From Stercorarius parasiticus (Eukaryota; Chordata; Aves; Charadriiformes; Stercorariidae), in NCBI GenBank assembly GCA_013396915.1, contig VWZL01002048.1:1259971-1323970 (forward strand): 64,000 bases of DNA, given 5' to 3'. A program made the translations under genes and the position numbers. Below are positions 23,401 through 35,400 of the stretch, in pieces (position 1 is the first letter of the stretch; each line of letters begins with the position of its first letter). The notes under the pieces are model-generated. The model saw only the letters and a program-made list of their open reading frames with translations, searched no databases and was not told where the DNA came from.

Positions 23401-26400
23401 ACTTGATTGCCGCAGCCTTTCATGTTCTCCCAGCTGCAATGCACACTCTTGGTCCTGTATTATCTTAGAGAAGCCATGTAGCCTCGCTATCCTCCTTTTT
23501 AGAGGGCAGCAGTGATCTAATATATCCTATTTGCTGTCATCATCCTCCACCACATTCCTCCTTCCCTGTCGTACACATTTCCCTTTTTAAAGGGTAATAT
23601 CCACATCAGCCTGGAAAACTCAAAGCTGGGGATACAGCAAGCTGATTAATTCAGGCCGTAGCAAACAGCATTTCCTCTCCCACCAGGCATCCAGAGAGCT
23701 TCCCAGCAAACACTTCTGCCCTAGTTTTGCCATGAGGTGAACAATACCAAGGGATTCTCAAACTGTACCAAGAAGGTACACATGTAGGTATTGTCTTCTT
23801 CATACTTCATCTTCCTGCAGCAGGTACTAAGTATTGGAAAGCAAACTTCAGTTATTCCTAGCTGTTGTGCATGTTCTTTTCCTCTGAGTAAAAGCAACAT
23901 TTTTGCACCACACAAATAAGAGAATACTTATTTAACATTTTTTGAAGTCGCATATAACACCTTGAAGCGAGCAAGCTATCAACAGTTACAATAAGCCTAA
24001 GTGACTCCTCAAGAATCCATGTATTTTCACCAATTTATGCAGTGAACCAGTTATTTAACTGCCAACAGGCCCTGAACACCTATACCTGCCTCATCGCCAG
24101 TCAGGTCAAACACACAAACAGCTTTTGAACTGTTATTTATGTCAGCCAGCACAGGCCGTACAGACTCATGCAGTTAATGGACTGTACTGATAAACTGCAT
24201 CGCCAGAGCATGTTACACAAGTACACCTAGAAAGCCACACACTTTGCACAGATGGGTAACGAGATAAAAATAGCCTAAACATTGGGAATATGAACTGTAA
24301 CACTAGGGTCACCTTAACCTGAATTGTTCCCGGCTCAGCAGCTTCTTTGAACGCCATTCAGGGAGCTTGGGCTATAACAAAAAGCCTTGTATGACACAGC
24401 AGCAGCCAGCAGTACCGTGTGTTCAGCGAGTGCCTGCCTTCAATGCAGATCATGACAGTTTGATAAGTTACTTTAACTGCCGTCAGTTTTTATAGGGTCC
24501 CTTACGCAATCTGAATTAACAATAAAAGGCTTTTTCCTCTTCCCAGGCCACAAGCTCAAACTACTTCAAAACGTAGGACATTCTTATTTGCTTATGCTTA
24601 CTATCACCCTGGTTGAAGGCACTGATGCCTGTGAGGCTGGAAGCTCGCCAGCTGCAGCCAGTCAAATCGCACACAACGTCCTAACCTTTGGCGCAGCTTT
24701 GTCCTACGTGGCAGGAGTGTCACTTGCAGTTGTGCAAATGCTGGAGCTTATGCAGAATTATGCATAAACTTATGCAGAATTGATCACATTTATATATCAA
24801 GTATTCATCAACTCACAGTACCTAGGAATACTTAGCTCAGAATATTTGAAAATAAAGTACAATAAACAAGTTAGTTATTCTTTTCCTGCACAGTCTACAA
24901 ACTGCTTGATTCTGTCCTCTTAATGGAAAAAAAAGAAAGAGAGAATACGTACATCAGTAAATTTCCCCTCTGCAGAGGGAAGGGACAAAACATGAGTTAT
25001 GAAAGTTATTATGAAGTTTGTAGTGCTCTGTCCTAAGCACTCCAGCGAAACAGCTCAATCAACTTTTCACAGTTACACTTCAGCCAAGTTTAGTGCGCTA
25101 TTTTTTTATTTTTTTTTTTTTAAACAGTGAAGCATCAAGACTTGAATAAGGCCTGGTCCCATGTTGAACTGATTCCCAGAGCAGAACCATTTCACTTCAC
25201 TCTTAGGTCAGGCTCTGTTCTGTGATGTGGCACTTGGAGCTGTGGCTCAGTCTCCAACTGCAGATGTTTAAACACTATCGACCAGTGGTATAGGCACACC
25301 ATCGCAGAAAGAGGTCTTTGCAGGCAAAAGAAAAGGAAGCTGCTGTGGAAGAATACTGGCAAGTGCAAACCCACACAAAAAGGTGGTGGTAATGGATCAT
25401 CATGTAAGCACAACAGAGTATGGCTTCGTCTTGCCGTATGATTGTGAGAAAACTTACATGCTTAAGATGTCTCCATACGTTTTCCCAGCTGCAGATCATT
25501 TTGAGACCTTTGAGTATAGAATCCTTAGCTATGCAGCTTTCCACTTCAAAGGTTATTACTGATAATTGAGAAACACTTACTTAAAGCTTTTCTTCTCTTC
25601 GCTGAAGTGACATTTTCATGTCAGCTTTCCCTTTTGAGGATGAAATTTTCCACACTGACCTTCCCTCAGACTACAAATCTGCAACTAAGGGTCGAAAAGT
25701 TGAGTTGAGATCCTTGGAGATTGAGAGCAGAGCAAATGCAAATCCTTAGCCACGAACACATGCAAGTCCTGCTCAGAGAAAGGAGAAGTGCCTCTACAAA
25801 GCAGTTCTGGGGCTTAGTTCTCAGCTGGCTCACAGGAAAGCGTGCCTTTATGTAAGGATCAGAGAGTGTGAGACAGGAGGCTAGGTCTTTAAAAACTTCA
25901 AGATAACAGTCCTGCGGTTAAATCAATACTTCCAAGCCGGGTGTACTGATAGTCACTTCTGCCAAGAAAACTATTCAAACAGAGTACCGCACGGGACTCA
26001 CATGTTAACCCTTGAGGAACTATGCATGCACTTCAGGGGTTCACACTACATTTAGTCACAAGTTTCTCATTTTTTTCAAGTACCCCCACCAGGATAGCCA
26101 TATGGGGCAAAGCTGCACAGCCAGGATTACAAATGGGTACTAAAGGTTTATGCTGCTAAGTCCAAGTAGGGTAAACTTCTTATACCAGCTCATGCATTTG
26201 TGAAAAGCGCTGCCATTGGAGTAAAACACACGCTGACTTCAACCAGCACCCTCTGCCACAGAGGTGGAGGAAGGATCTTGACCCTGATGATTTGGTTGGA
26301 AGCAGCAAGCAGTCTTTAGTTAGTGACTAATTTTATTGGCACCCACAAAACAGGTTTTATTCATATTCTTTGTCCAGTTTAACTTCTGTGCATGCTTAGG

Positions 26401-29031
26401 CAAAAGCTCAGATTGAAACACCAACTCAGTCCCCTTCTAGTTGAAAATATTATTTCTCTACTGTTTTCTTCCAGCCTATAAATAGTTAAGATCCAATTTT
26501 ACGAGTTTGCCATTACCACCTGAAGTGTTACTTTGGCTTTTGGAGAGCCCAACTCCATTCCTTAAGTCGTCAGCTAAGCAAACAATTACCTTGCTTCCTC
26601 AAAATATTGGTGAAAGGCTCAGGCGGTGCCCTGTTGCAGCATACACTGTTTTTTTCCAGAGCACTTAAAAGCTGAACAACTTCTGCAGGTAAAAAGAGGA
26701 CGAACCTCTGACTAAATTTCCAGTTCCAACCAAAAAAGGAGCAAAAGCACATAAAAGTGTGAAAAAGCAGAGAATATTTTTTTCCTTTCAATGCAGCTGA
26801 TAAGATTTGGACAAGTAGAAGTTCAATACCGCTATTTCTGGAGGCATCTGATTGTCTGTAATATCAAACATTCAATATCATAAAGCTAACAAGTTACTTA
26901 ACCTCTCAGGCATTTATAACCAGATTTTTAATTCATACTTGGTAATAGATACAAAACATCAGCTGTTGGTACAAGTCCGCTCCTTTAGATTGACTGATAA
27001 CCAAGTAGTTGCCCTTTAGCCATATAGATATTCCTCCGCTGACAAGTAACAGCATGCAAGAGAGAAGCACTTGACATACGTGCCCTAACTCCTCCTGCTT
27101 TGCACAATGGGCTTTGCACAACTTGCGCATTGCACAAATGAAAGGGTCAGCAGTCTCCGGAGGCTTTGACAGGACAGATCTCGGAAGCTACTGTACATCT
27201 GCTTTCACTTAAAGCTTTAAGTTCTCTTGGAAAACCAAATTATGAATTGTCTGATGTTTCCTGCCCCAGGCTCCTCCACACACATCTTAACTGTGATTCA
27301 GCAAGGGAACATTTCATAGCTTCCTCCTCAGAGGAAATAAATATTGCTGCCGTTCTTCTGCATGCGTATACAGTCCTCCTCTGTTCAGCTGAGGGTTAAA
27401 CAGGACAAAGAATGGTAGCTATCTAAAGGTTACACTAAGATGTTTCTCCTCTGCAGAAGACAGCTAAAGTTTGGATTTATATTTAGTGACATTCTGTTTT
27501 TCATTAAAACCCAAATGAGTCTTAGTTTTCTTTTGTCAGATTAGGTAAGAAATACCCATTGCTTCTTACAGGCAAAACAGTCATGCTGCCAGATTTAAGC
27601 TTTTCTTAATCTTCTCAGGGAATGAATTATACCAAGGAACCACTTGAACTCCTCTGAAACTACGATTTCCTTGAGTGGCAAGCAGCCCAATTCTATAAAA
27701 AGTATCAGTATAAAGACAAATGTATTGGATGAAGGCTTCTGCTGATGTCAACGTGAGACACCAGCAAGGCCGAGGGGTAAAAACCTGCATGTGCAACTAG
27801 AAATAAAGCCAGTTCCATGTGACATGAGTGTAAAAAAACCTATGAAATACTGCCAGCTCCTGAGTTGCATCATTTTAGTTTTCCACATAAGGCATTAACA
27901 TGCTTCATTTCAGAAAGTGGTTTATAATGGCATTAAAAAATTGTCACTGCCTTGTTTCGTTTGGAGCTGTTGCCTCTTCATTATCAGGATTGACACAGCA
28001 TGTTTTTTGTGGATTGGCAGACTTCTCCCCGCATTTAGGATATGGAGATGGAGATTGGGAACACACATTCCCATGGTAGCAAGTTTCTTCTGGTCTTGAA
28101 AGAAAGAAGCATCATCAGGAGTAACATCAAGTAGACAAACGAAGGTTAGGAGTCTTATTTCTCAGGCTGACCATCAAAGCAATGGTTTAGCAGATCTTGT
28201 TTTGTCTGGAGTCAAGGACCCATCAGTAGAGGCATCACGTAAAAGGTCTGCCTGTGACAAGGCTTGTTAGTGGCAGCCTGTGCTTCCAGCTGACCTTGTA
28301 GCTGTAAAGTCCTCTGCAGCTCCAGTTGTCTCTCTTGGTACAATAAGACTGATTTTCTGTTCATTCTTACAAATATTTAAGGTAGCACATAGCCTTCAGT
28401 CTATGTCAAAACCAAAAGAAATCTGTCAAAAATGGATGCTTTACAGCCCAGCAATCTGGCAGCAGGGTTTGCAGACTTTTGTGAACATCTCAGTGATACC
28501 CATTTCAAATGGAGATGTTAGCATTGGAGTATTTCAGGTTCATGAACCACATTTTGAGAGATTTGATGGCATAAAGCTCAGGCACTGCGGGGTAGGCTTT
28601 AGCTGAACTGCTGTGGTTTTATGAATCACAGTGCTGCCTCACCAACCAAGAACTCAAGTCAACCTCAGCTTCCCGAAGGGCTGTCTAGAATGCCATTTAG
28701 CATATTTAATAAAAGAAAAATACACCCTCAGGCTCCTGAGCAACAGTTAATAACACCCAGTGACAGTAAATGAGTGGCATTATAGAGTTTTTGGTAAAGG
28801 AGCTCAACTAATGGCTTTAACCACAGTAGACAGAGGCTGCTAGGAGCTGGATTTCAGGGGAGCCTGATATTGCAATCTTCATTGATTCTGCAATTGCCAA
28901 GGCAGCCTAAGTACCGAGTGATGCAGACAGCTGAGTCGGTGTTTATAGCTGCCTGTATGAGAGGAAAAAAGGTCACACGGTAAATCGTCTTTATTTTGAC
29001 AATAATGAATGATGTAATAACATCCTAAACC
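20445..29031. other. Unique non-coding DNA, about 8.6 kb
   Basis: No gene or named repeat is seen. The longest open frame (21705-22256, + strand, 183 codons) has no recognisable domain and no clear coding context. A 13-bp direct repeat lies at 24747-24781 and a T-rich run at 25101-25121. An AATAAA on the - strand (28990-28995) precedes the hairpin described next. Confidence 0.6.
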
Positions 29032-29116
29032 TTATCAACAGATACCCTTCTACCTGAAGGTGAAGTCCACTATGTTTCCTGACTTCAGCTTCAGGCAGAA
29101 GGGTTTCTGTTGATAA
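29032..29116. repeat. 85-nt hairpin with 36-bp arms
   Basis: The left arm (29032-29067) and right arm (29081-29116) are inverted copies matching at 33 of 36 positions by my count, around a 13-nt loop (29068-29080). Mismatches are at left-arm positions 12, 21 and 29. In a - strand transcript the position-21 mismatch becomes a G-U wobble, giving 34 of 36 pairs; the + strand gives 33. Size, arm length and loop size fit a pre-miRNA or a fold-back mobile element (MITE). I do not recognise the sequence as a known miRNA. Confidence 0.75.
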
Positions 29117-29480
29117 TCTGCCAGTGCCCTGAGGGTACCAACAGGCCCTAATTGCCCTGCGCAGGGAGTATAGACCTGCACCCCTGCCCATGGCCCAGGG
29201 GCTTCACTTCAGCTCATCCTTGTGTGCCTGGTCCTGGCCTGAGCTACATGGTAGGTGCACCTCTCTCCAGCACGCAGATAGCTTGTCTCCAGCACTGTGT
29301 CTGGCCCCATATGCTCCTGACCCCCTGGTTGGACTCCATCCCTGGTCCATCACCATCCAAAGCCTTGGGCTTTGGCCAGAGCCTGTTCTTGGCACCTGGC
29401 TCTGTGGCAGTGTTTAGCCCCTGTGGGACCGCTCCCCTTTGGTTAAGAGTACTGCTTGTGCTGGGCTTCGACTGGGTTCC
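29117..29480 (-). repeat. Copy 1 of an unnamed GC-rich dispersed repeat
   Basis: This GC-rich island begins one base after the hairpin. On the - strand it shares ordered blocks with 50272-50435: GCTGGAGACAAGC against GCTGGAGACCAGC, AGCTCAGG followed by AGGA, a TGAGCT...CAGGGG block, and GTACCCTCAGGGC inside a 27-base stretch matching at 23 positions. The order is the same and spacing is similar apart from about 23 extra bases here. Secure homology covers 29118-29293; the extension to 29480 rests on composition only. It also contains the palindrome CCCTGCGCAGGG at 29155-29166. It may be an old LTR or other retroelement, and I cannot name the family. A 115-codon + frame here (29152-29499) is best explained by the GC-rich repeat. 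Confidence 0.6.
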
Positions 29481-32400
29481 CAGCTTGCCCTGGCTGTAGC
29501 CCAGGTTTTTTTCTGGCGAAGGAACTCTAGACCATTGCCGCTGACAGCACACTCATACACTGACATCTTTGACCTCACGGCAACGCTACACAAACCTACA
29601 CCTACATTCTCCATTTTCCATAATGGCTTCAACATTTCAATTTCACTTTTACTCTTCTGCTATAATTAAAGTCAGTCTAGGTTGAAACCCTCTTGGTCAT
29701 GACCTGCAGTGACTAGGAAGTCACAAATACTGACATTGCACCTTGTGAACAAAAAACAAGTAACTTCTTCCATTCAGTAAAACAGTAATGAATACTACGG
29801 GCGCTCAAACTAAAAGCTCAACTTTCTTGCTATGCTGGTACTGAAAGCTGCTCTAGAAGGGCAGCATGTCACTGAGGCAATGCTTGATCTTAGGGCCTTC
29901 CTCTAAGTCAAGCCTCACTGAGAAACCTAAAAAAAGCCCACAGAAGGAACGTAGGAGTGGGGTGCTAAAACCAGAATTCAGATGGAAGAATCAAGTTTTG
30001 TTTATTCACAAATGCTACTCAGGCTCAATCCTTCATTTTCCTCATTTCTCACTTTCTCTCCTCCCTCCCCCTTTGCCAATCCCTGAAGGGCACTATCAGA
30101 CTCCGAATAGCATAAACCATCACATCAGCTGAGGTGCAGCTGCCACTTGCAGCCCAGCGTGGGTGCATTCCAGCAACAGCAGCACCGTAGCCAGATCCAC
30201 ACCAAGAGCTCCAACTGTGGGAAAGGGGTACAGCTTCTTCAGACACAACTCGCTGCAGAAAGATGCTTGCAAAAACAGGTCAAAGATTCATGTCTCAGCA
30301 GCATGGCAGTGGCAATGAACAGGGAAGTTCTGCATGGCCATACACACAAAAAAATCCATCTGGGCGTAAGCTTATATTTATTAGCATACCCAGTCAACAA
30401 TCTTATTTTAATTCCCTGATGGCTAGCAGGCTGCTGCCTCTCACCAATGCATAAGCAGACTTTCTGCTGCTATTATAAAACAAATTACCTCATGCATGAA
30501 TGGCCTTAATATCAGTTCACGCTCCAAGCTGTTCTACTATGCTGACATATGTACACCCTGTTCACCCTGCACTGCAAAAGGCATATTTGCTTCAGAAGCC
30601 ACTGATCAGATAAAGCAGTAAATGGATGAAAAAATAACATGCACAACATTAGCACTGATACATTTCCCATTATTCCACTCCTTTTGCCATGGGAACCCCT
30701 GTTTTGCTGCTCAGTGTAAATACAGGGTTACTGGGCAAGCAATAGGGCTCAACATCTCTCTCTCCGCTACCATCCCACCCTCACATAGCATGTGTTCCTC
30801 TACCTGTCACGGTTGCATAGCTCTTTCCCCATTAAGACAGTTACATCTAAAGGAACAAATTTTGGCCTGAGCGGTAGTGGACACCTCAACTAGTAAATAA
30901 TCATGTCATAGAAGCACCCATTACTGAAATGTGGATATTATAAATAGAAATATTCCCTATAAGCAGCTTGTGACTAAGCTCACTTTTGAGCTAATAACTT
31001 CCCATGGAGATAAACTCTGCAGGAAAGCTCACAGAGCTATAAATACTCAGAATTCATTAACAGATCTTTTTGTTGAAAAAATTCTTTTCCGGCTGTGCAT
31101 CATGACACTGGTGCTCCCAACCCATTCTCTTTTCAAAAGCTGCAATTGTTTAACCTCCAGATCCGGCTGCTCTCAGAAATCCACAGGAAGAAAACATTGG
31201 GGCAGTTTTGAATGTTACGACCTTATTCTAGTGCCAAAAAAAAAAAAGACCACAAGAAACATATGTCATGAGCATGTCTAAAGCTTCATACTCTTCATAA
31301 GTTTTAACATTTTGCTGATCTACCACTGGTTTTGAAGAAAAAATAATTTATTTTAAGGACATATGATTTTATTCTACGGGTACTAAGGTAATGAGAATTG
31401 TGGATTTATACTCAATCCCTCTATCTACTGCCTGCCCAGATCCGTTTCCCAGCACCGCTCTGCTGAAGTGTATGAATGCTCACTGATTGGGATCACTGGA
31501 GTGGCAGATCCTATGCTGAGATATTTTTGCTTCCGTGTGGTTACCCAGCACTAGAGCTGCGCATGAACATTTTACTTTTTTTTTTAAAAGACACTTGTGA
31601 ATCACAGCATTATTTGCATCAAAATGATTTCTCCCTCATAGGTGTTCTCTTGCATCAACACAGTGATGCTCCCTTGAGCAAGTTTAGTTTATGGTAGTCC
31701 AGATTAAATCCTTTTAATTTTTTCCACATAGGCACAACCCACGAGAGCCTAAGATTTATTTTCTTATGTTGCAAGCCAAAAGCAGAGCAGGCCATCATTT
31801 CCCCTCTCTGTCTAACCACTGTTCAAAGTCACATCTCCTACTGGAGAGCTACACCTAGCAGTATTTTTGTTCATGCTTATTTCTTTAATTCACTTAACTT
31901 GCTGCAGGTTGGCACTGAGACCCAGTCCTGTTGCTCTTGTTGCCATGTAGGTGTTAGGTGACAGTCTCTGCGCAGGAACTGTAGTATAATATTAATGAGT
32001 ATTTTATCATTCAAGTATAAAATCAGGAGTTTCATGGTTACTTGCCAGCAGGGTAAATTCTGCTCTTGCTTCACCCCTAAGAATAGTGCTGGTACAAGGG
32101 GAGGGCAAGAGCTGAACACGGAGTTCAGCTATGCAAGCCAAACTACAAGTGGGTCTTATGGCATCCTAATATTTGCCCTTTTGCTGCACAGCAAAATGTT
32201 TCCTACAGCTGTCTGCTCCAGACAAGACTAGCAGCTGTGGCTTGGCCATTTTCTCAGCTCAAGGAAACAACCTCGACTCTGTCTTGTCCCAGACTCTGTT
32301 TGTAGTCAGCTGGGCTTTTTCCAGCCAGCTCTGTCTGTGACTTCTAAATTTTAGTTCAGAAATGCCAGTGCCACAAAATTTTAATTTGATCGCTTCAGTT

Positions 32401-35400
32401 CGATTAAGCAGCACTTTAGTACAGTCTACTAGCACCTAAACATAAGGACAGACTTCGGGATATCAGGCTAATTTTCAGGCATCTTCACTCCCGTTAAATA
32501 GGACACATGCCATACCATGAGCTTTAAGACATGAATACTCAGAGTGTAAATGCATTAGCCAGTCCCAAGGCTGACAACCAGGAGCATATTGAAATGCTGC
32601 AGAGGAGTAAATCACAGCTAGGATAGTCAGCAGCACACTGTAATCTACTGCTTTGTTGAGCTATTACCCACCAAGGAAAGGGCATAATTATTTTTTCAGG
32701 CTTTCATGAAGTGAAGGCCAGATTCTACAACCTTAGCTAATGGCTCATGCCTGTATCGTAATACAAACACAGAGACTGCCAAGACATCTGTTCCCTCTAA
32801 GGCCTCTACCTTTCATGTATTTAAGTTATTTCAAGATCATAGGTGTTGAGTACTGCCTATGTTTGCATATCGTTGTGTATTTTTGTGAGCACAACAGAGA
32901 ACTCACAAGGCAGCATTTACCCTGTACTCTCTTTGTGGAGGACTATCTTCTCATTTAATTTCAAAGTGCCTTCCTGCTGCTGTCACCGTGTTCCTCGTTG
33001 CACCCAAGGAGTTTGCACATGGCATTTTGCTGTGCTCCAGTAGCTGTTACAGCCCTATGGCTGCTTCGCTGTTGGTTGCGGCTCCTGCGCGACAGCTCCT
33101 TCACCTTGCACACCCTGACGTGGTCTGTACTCTTCTGTCATTGCCCAGGCTTGTAGCACTTGTGCACGGGGCAGGTGCCTTGGCAGCTACATCCCTGAAA
33201 TTGGCCACAGCTTGTCCTCCAGCCTCTAACCTGCCCTGTCATCTTTCAACATAACCAGCTTTTCCTCCTCCAGGAAAAAAGGTCTGTGCAAACAATCTGC
33301 TATTGGAACAGCTAATTTTCAACACTACTCTGGATTGGCTCTATGAAGTTACCTTAGGCTCACATGCCTCTTCATGTCACCTACAATTATATTATCAACT
33401 TTATACGCTCTCCTCATCAGCATCCAGTTGGTGGTATAACAGACATGATTATCCTGACGTCTTATGGTGATTCTTTCAGCAAATGTATCTTAAGTATATA
33501 CTACAAGTTTGGAGGTGCTACAATTTAATTTGGACTACACGATCGCTCCTCACATGATGTACTGTCTTGTTTGCATTATCCTACCTGCTGAGCATATAAA
33601 CTGCCGCTCAAAAAACAGTGGGAAACAGTAGAGAGTTGACTGTCTCAGCTTCAAAAGACGGGTTTTTTCTAAAATCTGATCAAGTGCAGTTACGGGCAAC
33701 AGCAAGACCACCTGAAGCATCAGGCCATTTTTAGAAGCATGTCAAAGTACACATCTAACAGATGTCCTGTTGTTGGCTTTGGGTAAAGCTCATGGCTAAA
33801 TTCCTACTCACTGGTTCAGAACTACAAGGGTGGTAGTTAGCCCAACTGATTCGTAGTTAACTGACATCATCCCACTTTGTTATCTATTCTTTTTGGCCCT
33901 TGTCTGAAGTTATTGAAGTGTCATTACTTGAATACTGGTTTTACTAAAAATTACTACCACTTCCAATAGCTCTTCAGTTCAGAGACAGTGCCTAACTCCA
34001 GCTATTGGCTACCTTTCTGTGTTAAATTCAATTTGTCTATGCCTTTCAGACACTCAAGATTTCACTTCTCAGATCATGCTTGGCACCAAGGATAAGAGGA
34101 TTTTACAGACATTTCTCATCGAAGGTTTAAGTTCAACAAAAGCCCCAATTCTTTCTGTCTCTAATCAGGTTTTTGAAAACTATCTTTCAGGAGCTAGAAG
34201 CAGCTCTTTGAATTATCTTTTTTACAGTATGAAGTTAATGAAAGTCCAAAATGTTCCCACTCATTTCATTATAGGAGACTTCATTTACATTCCATTTAGC
34301 TGAATCATAACTAAGCCTTACACCCACACTGGGCATGCAGCCTACATGATTTACATGTGTGTTGGTAAAAGGTGGAAAAAGCTTTGCCAGACAATTTTCC
34401 TAATTCATTTATCACAATCTCTTCCCCAAGCGTCCAGTTTTTACTGTGGCATGCTAAAAGTAAAGGCTAGTTTAGAATTATATCTCACAACGAGTCAGGT
34501 TAATGCAGTCAAACCTGTCTTTTTCATTATTATTGTGCTTTTCTGGGAAAATAAGCATCTTTACCCACTACAGTTTTTCAACCAAGTACAGAAACACTTC
34601 ACTAAAACAGTCATCTAACTCCGCATGCGTTTGTACATTTAATTCTCCTCCAGTGACAATCATTCCAAGAGGGCAATGATCACTTAGCTACAGTTTTCCT
34701 ACCCAATTTAAGTACCTGAAATGGTTAGCTGTGATTCACAGCTCTGCACACAGCATCTCAGATCCAATATTACAGAGGCAATAGCTGTCTCCAAATCCTA
34801 TGCAGTAAAAGGCCCTCAAACATCCTACATAGTAGTTGTCTGATAGCACAAGTAAAATCAAGCAGCTTATGTTATTTATTCCCGGCATCTGACTAAAATC
34901 CATCAATGACTACCATGCTAGCTTTAGGAAATGAAGGTCTCGGTAGATGTAAGAATTTTATCTGCAATGTTTGCTGCACAAGTAACCACAAATACTGGCT
35001 TACACAACTGCTAGATAACCAAGACACTGGGAAGTCTCAAACAATGTCCTTCTCCAGCTAGGAATCTGAGGATACAAAAAAAAATATTAATGTATGGTGA
35101 TCCCACCCAAAGTAGACATTTGGGCAAGTTCCTTGCTTTGCATCCACACCGGCTGCTGGCCGAATAAGCATTTCCAGACCTCTGTCCATACTGTTTCAAT
35201 ACTCTTCATCTTAACCAAACCCCTCCTCTCCATATTATCTCCTGTGCCTCTAGACTCCTCACAGCATAGAAAAAGTCTTTCTATACGCCTTATATAAATA
35301 TACATGAATAGCAGCCAACTGCATTGTTAAATGAATAGATAGTAACTGAGGTGAGCCACTTTTGAGATGCATCAGTTCCAGTACAGTGTAAGAGAAATCT

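Noticed and set aside
29152..29499. 115-codon Pro/Leu/Trp-rich frame as a gene
   Set aside because: It lies in the GC-rich dispersed repeat; frames are open because of composition.
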